A program made the position numbers and the translations under genes. Below the pieces are notes generated by a model, which did no database searches, was not told the origin of the DNA, and saw only the letters and a program-made list of their open reading frames with translations. Below, piece by piece: positions 34,406 to 42,300 of a stretch of 64,000 bases of DNA. The stretch is taken from assembly GCF_051414135.1 (NCBI RefSeq), contig NZ_JBLKOA010000007.1, positions 108,308 through 172,307 on the forward strand. Direction: 5' to 3'. Source of the stretch: Halovenus halobia. GTDB taxonomy: Archaea; Halobacteriota; Halobacteria; Halobacteriales; Haloarculaceae. Each line of letters opens with the position of its first letter. Within the stretch, counting starts at the first letter, position 1.

Positions 34406-35464
34406 ATGGACGCCATCGCTATCAGGGAGGGGGCAAGCGAGCCAGTCGTACTCGACGTTCCACGGCCCGAACCGGCGACAGGGGAGGCACTCGTCCGTAC
34501 GCTCCGGGTCGGTGTCGACGGCACTGACCACGAGGTTATCGCTGGGAACCACGGAGGATTCCCGGCCGGCGAATCGCATCTCGTGATGGGCCACGAGGCG
34601 GTTGGCGTCGTCGAGGACCCGAACGGAACCGAGTTCGACCGAGGTGACGTGGTTGTCCCGACAGTCCGGCGGCCACCACCATCGGGCAGCAACGAGTATT
34701 TCGAGCGCGGTGAAGCCGATATGGCACCGCCCGACGCGACACTCGAACGGGGCATCGACGGCGCTCACGGGTTTATGAGCGAATACTTCACCAGTCCCGC
34801 CGAGTTTCTCATCGAGATGCCAGACGAGTTCGCCGAGTGGGGGTTTCTGGTCGAGCCGATCAGTATCTCCGAAAAAGCACTGGAACTCGCCCGAGCGTCG
34901 CGCTCGTCGTTCACGTGGAATCTTGAGAGGGCGCTCGTTCTCGGCAACGGTTCGCTCGGCCTGCTCACGGTGGCGATGCTCGACGACATTGAGGTCTACT
35001 GTCTCGGGCGCACGGGCCGACCCGACCCCACCATCGAACTGCTCGACCAACTCGGCGCCACGTACATCGATTCCCGGGAGACGCCAGTTCCGGAGATGCC
35101 GACCGCGCACGAACCTGTCGACCTCGTCTACGAGGCGACCGGATACCCGAAACACGCCGTTAGCAGCGTCGAGGCGCTTGCCCCGAACGGCGTCGCGGCG
35201 CTGTTGGGCGTGCCCGACTCCTGGACGGCCGAGGTCGACCTGGGTCGGTTCCACGAGGAACTCGTCATGCAGAACAAGGCTATCGTCGGCAGCGTCAACT
35301 CCGGCCCGCGTCACTTCCGGGCCGCCGTCGACCGTCTCTCCGAACTCCCGGCGTGGTTCTTCGAGGAGTACGTCACGACCGTCAGCCCGCTCGACTCGTT
35401 CCACGAGGCGTTCAATCCCGACGACACAGCAATCAAGACCGCAGTGGAATTCGATACACTATGA
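34406..35464 (+). CDS. gdh: haloarchaeal glucose 1-dehydrogenase (MDR family)
   Basis: A 352-residue medium-chain dehydrogenase. Asp38, His63, Glu64 (MGHEA) and the Glu of FLVEPIS reproduce the zinc-site set known for the Haloferax enzyme, including Asp instead of Cys at position 38. The Rossmann loop VLGNGSLGLLTV binds NADP. It oxidises beta-D-glucose to gluconolactone, the first ED step. A strong GGAGGAG ribosome site and a TrmB-like operator lie upstream. ATG at 34406 gives the residue numbering of the characterised enzyme, supporting that start. Confidence 0.93.
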   Translation: MDAIAIREGASEPVVLDVPRPEPATGEALVRTLRVGVDGTDHEVIAGNHGGFPAGESHLVMGHEAVGVVEDPNGTEFDRGDVVVPTVRRPPPSGSNEYFERGEADMAPPDATLERGIDGAHGFMSEYFTSPAEFLIEMPDEFAEWGFLVEPISISEKALELARASRSSFTWNLERALVLGNGSLGLLTVAMLDDIEVYCLGRTGRPDPTIELLDQLGATYIDSRETPVPEMPTAHEPVDLVYEATGYPKHAVSSVEALAPNGVAALLGVPDSWTAEVDLGRFHEELVMQNKAIVGSVNSGPRHFRAAVDRLSELPAWFFEEYVTTVSPLDSFHEAFNPDDTAIKTAVEFDTL

Positions 35465-35528
35465 GTTATCGCTCGATTGGCTTCCGGCCAGAAGACAGAC
35501 TCATTACGCACCGGTCTGAGTACTGCAT

Positions 35529-36587
35529 ATGACCGATTCGGATCTTCCGGACCATCTTCTCACGTTCGGAGAGCGATTCGACTTTGGTGACTACGAGATT
35601 GACGCGTATCTCGTCGTTCTGAAACACGGGAAACTCACTGCCGCCGAGATTGCCGACAAGACAGATATCCCACAGCCTCGGGTGTACGATACTGTCCGGA
35701 GTCTCGCCGACAACGGTTTCGTCGAACTCCGGGATTCCCGGCCGCTGGAAGTACTCGCAATCAACCCGACCGAGGCCTTCGACGATGTCCGAGCGTCGCT
35801 CGACGACCTCGTCGACGGACTGGAGCAGGCCTACACGGCACCATCGCGCGAGGCCGAGGCTGTCTCGCTGGTCTCCTCCCGTCAGACCATCCTCCGCTAT
35901 CTCGAAGATGTCATCAGCAGCGCCGAGTACGAACTCGTGCTCTCGCTGACGCCAGACCTGCTCGGCCGGTTCGAGGACCAGCTCCGAACACAGCAGGAAG
36001 CCGGCGTGACAATCGAGTTGCTGCTCTCGCCGGAGGCCGAGGTTCCCGACGCCGACGAGTTCGACTACGAGGGTGTCGCCACGGTCACTCGGGTCCGCCG
36101 AGGGCTTACGACGCCCATCGTCGCCGTCGCCGACGGCGCATACTCCGTCTACACGACCCGGACGGCGCTCGACTCGGACGATAACTACGGTGTCATCTTC
36201 AACCGCTCCGAACTCGGCTTTCTGGTTCTGGGCTTTCTCAACACGGTCGTCTGGCCGTCGTCGACGACACTTGCCGAGCGTGAATCTGACCGACCGTATC
36301 CCCGGCGGTACGCCACTATCCGTCGCTGCGTTCGTGACCTCACGGAGGGGGATGGCGAGTTCTACGCCTCGGTTCGCGGGCGCGACGTCGAGACTGGTGA
36401 GGTTCGGACTATCGATGGTGAGGTGGTCGATATCGGTATCACCACCACCCGCGAAACTGCCGCGCTCACGCTGGCAGTCGACGGCGAACACGTCGATGTC
36501 GGCGGGCAGGCTGCGGCCCTCGAAGATATCGAGGCATACGAACTCGTCGTTGGACGAGATGGCCCGCCCGGCATCGACTCAGCCTGA
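35529..36587 (+). CDS. trmB: TrmB-family sugar-responsive transcription regulator
   Basis: A 352-residue regulator. The N-terminal winged helix (FDFGDYEIDAYLVVLKHGKLTAAEIADKTDIPQPRVYDTV) leads to a coiled linker and a sugar-binding C-terminal domain containing YSVYTTRTALDSDDNYG and RPYPRRYATIRRCVRD. TrmB in Halobacterium controls glycolytic, gluconeogenic and ED genes through TACT-N7-8-GAGTA sites. It is immediately downstream of gdh and upstream of the ALDH/pyk pair; candidate sites precede all three ED transcription units examined. Confidence 0.88.
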   Translation: MTDSDLPDHLLTFGERFDFGDYEIDAYLVVLKHGKLTAAEIADKTDIPQPRVYDTVRSLADNGFVELRDSRPLEVLAINPTEAFDDVRASLDDLVDGLEQAYTAPSREAEAVSLVSSRQTILRYLEDVISSAEYELVLSLTPDLLGRFEDQLRTQQEAGVTIELLLSPEAEVPDADEFDYEGVATVTRVRRGLTTPIVAVADGAYSVYTTRTALDSDDNYGVIFNRSELGFLVLGFLNTVVWPSSTTLAERESDRPYPRRYATIRRCVRDLTEGDGEFYASVRGRDVETGEVRTIDGEVVDIGITTTRETAALTLAVDGEHVDVGGQAAALEDIEAYELVVGRDGPPGIDSA

Positions 36588-36776
36588 ATCCGTCGCCGTC
36601 TCATTGCTGAACCAGTCCGCTCCATCGCCGACCGAGGACTTCTCCACGGAGAGAGTCAATCCTGCGAGCCACCGCTGTTGGTAATCTCTCGTTCGACTCG
36701 CTGTACCGAATTCACTGTTGGACTCCGGTATCGCCACTTTCAGGGCCGATTACGGCCAAATTTGGGTTTCTGAACC

Positions 36777-36796
36777 TTTATTCGGTGTTGAGTAAA
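36777..36796. promoter_or_regulatory. candidate TrmB operator upstream of the ALDH-pyk operon
   Basis: TTTATTCGGTGTTGAGTAAA contains TATT-N7-GAGTA, one mismatch from the TrmB consensus. It shares TTTA, TCG and the final GTAAA, in register, with the site before gdh. It lies about 30 bp upstream of the ALDH start. Confidence 0.55.
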
Positions 36797-36826
36797 TTTT
36801 TTGTGTGGCGGCCGTCTACGTCTGGT

Positions 36827-38260
36827 ATGGCCAAATCTGCTACGAACTACGAGAACCTGTACATCGAGGGGCAGTGGACGGCGGCAACCGACACGATCGA
36901 GGTAACCGACCTCGCCGAGGGCGGCACATTCGCACGTGTCGCTGCGGCGACGCCAGCGGACGCCGAGGATGCACTCGCTGCGGCACAGGACGCCGAGGCG
37001 GCGATGCGCGAGACGACAGTTGTCCAGCGTGCTGACTGGGCGCTGGCGATTGCGGAGGGAATCGAAGAGCGCGCTGAGGAACTCGCGACGGTCATCGTCC
37101 GTGAGGCTGGCAAGCCAATCAGCAGCGCTCGCGGTGAAGTCGAAGCCGCAGCAGAGCGGTTCCGCCGCGCCGCCGAGGAGGCCCGGTCACTCGACGGTGA
37201 GTACCTCGAAGGAACGACCGACGGCCACGAGGGCTGGCGAGCCATCGTCCGCAAGGAACCTGTTGGAACTGTGCTCTGCATCACGCCGTACAACTACCCA
37301 CTCTCGACGACGGCACTGCAGGTTGCGCCGGCACTCGCTGCTGGCAATGCTGTCATCCTGAAACCCGCGACAAAGACGCCGGTTTCTGGCGCGATTCTCG
37401 CCGAAATCATCGTCGAGGCCGCTCCAGAGCTCCCGGACGGTGCGTTCAGTTTCATGCCCGGTCCGGCCAGCGAGATCGGCGACGTCCTCGCGGGCGACGA
37501 CAGACTCGGTGCAATTGCGATGACTGGCTCCTCTGGTGCCGGAAAACACGTCGCTTCGGTCAGCGGCATGGTCGAACTCCACATGGAACTGGGCGGGAAC
37601 GCACCGGAACTGGTGTTCCCGGACGCTGACCTCGATTCGGCGGCCGAAGCCGCCACGGCGGGCTCACTGAAGTACGCCGGACAGCGCTGTTCTGCCGTCT
37701 CTCGCGTCCTTGCCCACGAGGGTATTCACGACGAGATGGTGGCGCGCATTGACGAGGAAATGGACGACTGGGAGGCTGGGGATCTGTTCGACCCCGACAC
37801 TGCGCTCGGTCCGGTCATCTCCACTTCCCAAGCCGAGTGGGTACAAGAACTCGTCGACGACGCCGTCGAGAAGGGGGCAACGTTGGTCCGAGGCGGCAGC
37901 CACGAGGGTCGATTCTTCGAGCCAACCCTGCTCGCCGACGTCCCCGATGACGCCCGAATCGTCCACGAAGAGCAGTTCGGTCCCGTGGTCGCGGTCACCA
38001 CCTTCGGCGACGAGGAAGAGGCGCTCTCGATTGCCAACGGCGGTGACCTCGGCCTCGACGCCGCTGTCTTCACGAGTGATTACGACCGAGCGATGCGCCT
38101 GGCCGACCAGTTGCGCGCTGGCGGGGTTCGCATCAACGGCGCGCCAAGCCACGGACTCGGCGACATCCCCTTCGGTGGCGTGAAAGATTCGGGTATTGGC
38201 CGCGAAGGAATCGGCCACACCATCGAGGCGTTCGTCGAGCAAAAGAGCATCATCCTGTAG
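36827..38260 (+). CDS. aldehyde dehydrogenase, GapN-like
   Basis: A 477-residue ALDH. Key sites: cofactor loop TPYNYPLST with AGNAVILKPATKTP, glutamate motif ELGGNAPELVF, catalytic Cys in YAGQRCSAVSRVL. The QRCxAVxRVL form is close to that of non-phosphorylating glyceraldehyde-3-phosphate dehydrogenase (GapN). In this cluster it would oxidise glyceraldehyde-3-phosphate to 3-phosphoglycerate without making ATP, bridging KDPG aldolase and pyruvate kinase. Succinate-semialdehyde or other aldehydes remain possible. The ATG at 36827 is preferred over one 42 bp upstream. The next gene, pyk, begins at the base after this stop. Confidence 0.85.
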   Translation: MAKSATNYENLYIEGQWTAATDTIEVTDLAEGGTFARVAAATPADAEDALAAAQDAEAAMRETTVVQRADWALAIAEGIEERAEELATVIVREAGKPISSARGEVEAAAERFRRAAEEARSLDGEYLEGTTDGHEGWRAIVRKEPVGTVLCITPYNYPLSTTALQVAPALAAGNAVILKPATKTPVSGAILAEIIVEAAPELPDGAFSFMPGPASEIGDVLAGDDRLGAIAMTGSSGAGKHVASVSGMVELHMELGGNAPELVFPDADLDSAAEAATAGSLKYAGQRCSAVSRVLAHEGIHDEMVARIDEEMDDWEAGDLFDPDTALGPVISTSQAEWVQELVDDAVEKGATLVRGGSHEGRFFEPTLLADVPDDARIVHEEQFGPVVAVTTFGDEEEALSIANGGDLGLDAAVFTSDYDRAMRLADQLRAGGVRINGAPSHGLGDIPFGGVKDSGIGREGIGHTIEAFVEQKSIIL

Positions 38261-40003
38261 ATGGCTCGAGCCAAAGTGGTCTGTACGCTCGGACCGGCGT
38301 CTGACGACCGCAATACGATTCGGGACCTCGTCGATGCTGGCATGTCAGTTGCGCGGCTGAACGCCAGCCACGGCTCGACAGAGCACCGAGCAACGGTTAT
38401 CGAACGTGTCCGAGACGTGAGCCGGCAGACGGGAGTCCCCGTCGCGACCATACTCGACGTGCCTGGGCCGGAGGTTCGGACTGCGCCACTCGAACAAGAA
38501 GTCGAACTGCCGACGGGAAGCCAGCGCCGCCTCGTAGAGGGAGAGCGCGTCGATGACGAGGTTATCGGCCTCTCTGCCTCACTGTCGGAGGTCACCCCCG
38601 GCGACCGTATCCTCCTCGATGACGGTCGTATCGAACTGACGGTCGATCGGGTGGCGGGCGACGATGTATACGCGACCGTCGACTCTGGTGGCTCTCTCGG
38701 AGGCCGGAAGGGTGTCAACGTCCCGGGCGTCGATATCGGACTTGAGGTCGTCAACGAGGCTGACCGGGCGGAACTGGAACTCGCCGCCGAGATGGATGTG
38801 GAGTACGTCGCCGCGAGTTTCGTCGGCTCGGCCGCCGATGTCTACGCGGTCAACGAAGTGCTGGAATCCTGCGGCGGCGGAGACATTCCCGTCATCGCCA
38901 AGATTGAACGCGCCGACGCCGTCGAGAATCTTGCCGAGATACTGGAGGCCGCCGACGGCGTGATGGTCGCTCGCGGTGACCTCGGCGTCGAGTGCCCGCT
39001 CGAACGGGTCCCGCTCATCCAGAAACAAATCATCCGCGAGGCACGGCAGGCAAGCGTCCCCGTGATTACGGCGACGGAAATGCTGGATTCGATGATTACG
39101 GAGCGTCGACCCACCCGCGCAGAAACGTCTGATGTCGCCAACGCGGTGCTCGACGGCACCGACGCGGTGATGCTCTCGGGTGAGACGGCCGTCGGTGACC
39201 ACCCAGTTCGCGTCGTCGAGACGATGGCGCGAATTATCGACGACGTGGAGGCAAGCGAGGAGTACGCCGAGTCACGCGAGCACAGGGTCCCGCCGCCGTC
39301 GGGCTCGCGAACCGACGCTATTGCCCGCTCTGCTCGGTATCTCGCTCGGGACGTGGGTGCCGAGGCAGTTGTCACGGTCACCGAATCCGGCTACACGGCA
39401 CACAGAGTCGCCAAGTACCGGCCCGAGGTCCCCATCGTTGCAGTGACGCCTGACGAGCGAGTCCGTAACCGCCTCGCCCTGCTGTGGGGAGTCACTCCCC
39501 GCTACCAGCCCTCTCCAGAGGGTGGTGCGGCACGACTTATCGAGGACTCCGCGACAGCCGCAACCGACGCCGGTATCACCGAAAGCGGTGACACGGTACT
39601 GGTACTCGCGGGGATGATGACTGACCTCGAAGGAGCGAACACGACGAACACGCTGAAAGTCCATCTCGCTGCCGAAGTGCTGGCCAGCGGGCGTGGCGTC
39701 CACTCCGGACGGGCGGCTGGCGAGCTGTTTATTTCCCTGAACGGCAATCTTACTGACTGTCCCGAGAATGCCGTCGTTGTCCTCCCTGAGGAGTTCGACG
39801 GGGAACTCTCTGGAAATCTCTCTGCGGTCGCCGCTATCGTGACGGCTAGCGATGAAGTAACCGGCTATCCGGCGATGGTTGGCCGGGAACTCGACGTGCC
39901 AGTCGTTGGCGGAATCACCGAATCGCTTGCAGACGGGACGACAGTCACTGTCGACGGTGACCGTGGTGTCGTCTACGCTGCTGCGGTCGCAGAGCGGCAG
40001 TAA
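38261..40003 (+). CDS. pyk: pyruvate kinase with C-terminal extra domain
   Basis: A 580-residue pyruvate kinase. The catalytic loop is SVARLNASHGS (Ala replaces the common Phe in RLNFSHG), the Mg/ADP site includes AKIERADAVENL, and ATEMLDSMI with the VMLSGETAVGDHP segment is family-typical. About 110 C-terminal residues resemble the mobile swivelling domain found in extended pyruvate kinases, but its phosphohistidine position reads TGYPAMVGREL, so no His is available. The enzyme makes ATP and pyruvate, the payoff step for the ED block. It is translationally linked to the ALDH gene with zero spacing. Confidence 0.92.
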   Translation: MARAKVVCTLGPASDDRNTIRDLVDAGMSVARLNASHGSTEHRATVIERVRDVSRQTGVPVATILDVPGPEVRTAPLEQEVELPTGSQRRLVEGERVDDEVIGLSASLSEVTPGDRILLDDGRIELTVDRVAGDDVYATVDSGGSLGGRKGVNVPGVDIGLEVVNEADRAELELAAEMDVEYVAASFVGSAADVYAVNEVLESCGGGDIPVIAKIERADAVENLAEILEAADGVMVARGDLGVECPLERVPLIQKQIIREARQASVPVITATEMLDSMITERRPTRAETSDVANAVLDGTDAVMLSGETAVGDHPVRVVETMARIIDDVEASEEYAESREHRVPPPSGSRTDAIARSARYLARDVGAEAVVTVTESGYTAHRVAKYRPEVPIVAVTPDERVRNRLALLWGVTPRYQPSPEGGAARLIEDSATAATDAGITESGDTVLVLAGMMTDLEGANTTNTLKVHLAAEVLASGRGVHSGRAAGELFISLNGNLTDCPENAVVVLPEEFDGELSGNLSAVAAIVTASDEVTGYPAMVGRELDVPVVGGITESLADGTTVTVDGDRGVVYAAAVAERQ

Positions 40004-40236
40004 CGCAGTCGGCGTCGTCAGCCACCGCTTGTCCCAGTGTTTTCAGGCCCTGTTTGATTGCCCAGTCACTGAGCGTCGGCTCCGTACCTTCGTGTACGAA
40101 GATGTCATAGACCGATTCACACGGAGGTTGTTTTCATCGTAGAACTGGCTGAATACACCGGCGCGTAGAGATGCTTATTGATTGATTCAGGAATTTATAG
40201 TAGCCATCCTTTCACCAGAAATCATACTGAGTTCGG
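40004..40236. other. intergenic region with a possible gene remnant
   Basis: This 233-bp stretch between pyk and a lipoprotein gene has no full ORF. The minus strand between about 40020 and 40125 reads as protein-like sequence (VYDIFVHEGTEPTLSDWA, then IKQGLKTLGQAVADDAD) but has no start codon and runs into pyk. It may be a decayed gene end. No family recognised. Confidence 0.3.
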
Positions 40237-40644
40237 CTAATCCTCAGCACTAACTTGTATGTCGTTTTCCTCTACTGAGATGTCTATATCAAGTCCATTT
40301 TGAAGCCGAAAGTCATCAACATTGTATGTGTACTCGAATTGCTGTTGTCCATTGAGAGAAAACACATATGGGTAGTCACCGGTCTCAGTTATGCCAGTAT
40401 ATACCTTGATGGTCTCTTTAGAACTAAGTGTAGTACTCTCTTCACCAATGACTGATCGGTCGTTGTTCATTACCGTGAGTGAAACTGTGATCTGCTCTGC
40501 TCGCTCATTGGCGATAAATATGAAAATGTCTTCAGATGGGCCCGGATCACTTGTCTGACTCTGATTGTTCGTACGGGAAATCAACGTACAACCAGAAAGA
40601 GGTACCGTAAGAAGCAGGGATGAGAAATACTGTCTACGATTCAT
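40237..40644 (-). CDS. small AT-rich lipoprotein
   Basis: A 135-residue secreted lipoprotein from ATG at 40644: MNRRQYFSSLLLTVPLSGC, with lipobox Cys at residue 19. The mature part is acidic with Ig-like beta strands (FIFIANERAEQITVSLTVMNND; YVFSLNGQQQFEYTYNV). The coding DNA is clearly more AT-rich than both neighbours, suggesting acquisition from elsewhere. Function unknown. Confidence 0.7.
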   Translation of the reverse strand: MNRRQYFSSLLLTVPLSGCTLISRTNNQSQTSDPGPSEDIFIFIANERAEQITVSLTVMNNDRSVIGEESTTLSSKETIKVYTGITETGDYPYVFSLNGQQQFEYTYNVDDFRLQNGLDIDISVEENDIQVSAED

Positions 40645-40786
40645 TAATTCTAATTCGCTTCTCTGTCGGTAAAATCTTTGTCGGAAGCTACGGTCTTGGT
40701 ATACTCCGGCTGACGGTTTCAAATTGCAGTGTGACTCACCTGTACTGACCGACCCAATCTGATTGAATCTGGGGGGATTCTGTGCG

Positions 40787-40853
40787 GGATACGCGCCCTG
40801 TATTCAGCACGTCCCCAAAACAGACCACCGTTTGAGAATTTCAATAGCGCCGG
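40787..40853 (-). repeat. dispersed haloarchaeal repeat (copy 1)
   Basis: The stretch GGATACGCGCCCTGTATTCAGC...TTTCAATAGCGCCGG is related, when reversed, to sequences at 46871-46925 and 47387-47453. All share CTATTGAA, then a short variable segment and GTGCTGAATA(C/T)AG. It lies in the intergenic region before a methyltransferase gene. It is probably a widespread small repeat or IS remnant. Confidence 0.5.
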
Positions 40854-40912
40854 CCGTCTTCAGCTGAGCGCGAGGCCGGACTGCTTTTCATCGCGCTCGT
40901 CGAAGAGACGGC

Positions 40913-41551
40913 ATGACCGATGGACATCCAGTGGTGGCGAAGCTGTACGATACCGTGATGGCAGTGCCGGAGCGAACCATGCTTCCGGAGCACCGAGAGG
41001 CACTTGCGGGCGGACTCTCCGGCCGAGTGCTCGAAATCGGCGCTGGCACCGGCGCGATGTTTTCCTACTACAACGAGGGAGTCGAGTTGCACGCTGTCGA
41101 GCCAGACCCACACATGCGCAGCCAGGCGAGCGAGCGGGCAACAGAGCTCGGCGTTCCCGTCGAATTTTCGGACGCCAGCGCGGAATCGCTGCCGTACGAC
41201 GACGACTCCTTCGACGCAGTGGTCGCGTCGCTGGTGTTTTGTACGATTCCCGACCACAAGGCCGCACTCTCCGAGGTTGCTCGTGTCCTCAAACCAGGCG
41301 GTGAGTTTCGCTTCCTCGAGCACGTCCGCGCAGATGGTGCACTCGGCCACGCCCACGACCTGCTCGCACCTGCGTGGCACACCGTCGCCGGCGGCTGCCA
41401 TCTCAACCGTGAAACCGGCGTGCTGTTCCGAGAGGACGACCGCTTCGAGTTGCTGTCCTACGAGCACCGCGACGGTGTCACGCCGATGGTTCGTGGCCGG
41501 ATGCGACGCCGGGGGAACGGGGGGCTTCGCAGTGTGCTGGGACTCGACTGA
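40913..41551 (+). CDS. class I SAM-dependent methyltransferase
   Basis: A 212-residue methyltransferase with the glycine-rich AdoMet loop VLEIGAGTGAMF, the acidic loop AVEPDPHM, DASAESLPYDDDSFDAVVASLVF, and LKPGGEFRFLEHV. This is the Methyltransf_11/UbiE-like pattern; the small-molecule substrate is unknown. It is followed 40 bp later by a dehydrogenase gene on the same strand, so the two may be cotranscribed. Confidence 0.85.
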   Translation: MTDGHPVVAKLYDTVMAVPERTMLPEHREALAGGLSGRVLEIGAGTGAMFSYYNEGVELHAVEPDPHMRSQASERATELGVPVEFSDASAESLPYDDDSFDAVVASLVFCTIPDHKAALSEVARVLKPGGEFRFLEHVRADGALGHAHDLLAPAWHTVAGGCHLNRETGVLFREDDRFELLSYEHRDGVTPMVRGRMRRRGNGGLRSVLGLD

Positions 41552-41591
41552 CGGGGGTCGGAATTAAGGGACAGCGGGCCGAACAGCCGGT

Positions 41592-42287
41592 ATGGACGGA
41601 GATACTGCTGTCGTGACAGGAGCGAGCCGTGGAATCGGGAAGGCTGTTGCACACGCCTTCGCGGAGGCGGGGGCACACGTTGTCATCTGCGCGCGGAGTA
41701 CGAACGAACTCGAAACCGTTGCAGAGGAAATCGACGCCAACGGCGGCGAGGCGACGACAGTCCGAACAGATGTCCGCGACGAGTTCGACGTCGAGCGACT
41801 GATGGAGATGGCCGCCGAAATTGGCGGTGCAATCGACCACGTCGTCGCGAACGCCGCCGTCTACCACGGTGAAGCCGGGTCAACGCCGTTGGCCGAAGAA
41901 AGCTATTCTGCCTTCGACGACCACATGCGAACGAACGCTCGCGGGGCCTTTGCCACGATTCGCGAGGCAATCCCGCACCTCGCACCTGAGGCACGGATTC
42001 TGGTTGCCTCTGGCTCTGTTGCACGCGAACCGTACCCAGGGTATGGCTCCTACGCTGTCTCGAAAGCCGCCGCCGAAGCGGTCGCCAGAGGATTTGGGGC
42101 CGATACGGAGCAAGTGATTGGTGTTGTCGACCCGGGACAGGTGGCAACAGAACTCTCTGGCCAAAAACAGGGCCACGACCCCGAGGATGTCGCCGCACAG
42201 TTCCTCTGGGCCGCCACAGAAGCACCGGCGGAGATGCTTGACGGCGAGGTTGTCGACCGAAAGAAGTGGCGAAAAGCAACGCGGTAA
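41592..42287 (+). CDS. short-chain dehydrogenase/reductase
   Basis: A 231-residue SDR. The cofactor loop is TGASRGIGKAV, the NAG equivalent is VANAAVYHG, and the catalytic Ser/Tyr/Lys lie in LVASGSVAREP and YGSYAVSKAA. The acidic residue after strand 2 is replaced by CARSTNE, which favours NADP. Substrate unknown. Its stop is 13 bp from the convergent surface-protein gene. Confidence 0.88.
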   Translation: MDGDTAVVTGASRGIGKAVAHAFAEAGAHVVICARSTNELETVAEEIDANGGEATTVRTDVRDEFDVERLMEMAAEIGGAIDHVVANAAVYHGEAGSTPLAEESYSAFDDHMRTNARGAFATIREAIPHLAPEARILVASGSVAREPYPGYGSYAVSKAAAEAVARGFGADTEQVIGVVDPGQVATELSGQKQGHDPEDVAAQFLWAATEAPAEMLDGEVVDRKKWRKATR

Positions 42288-42300
42288 CCGACCGAGTTCG

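Noticed and set aside
34286..35404. 372-residue minus-strand open frame opposite gdh
   Set aside because: The plus strand gives an exact D38/H63/E64 glucose dehydrogenase; the minus frame lacks any family pattern.
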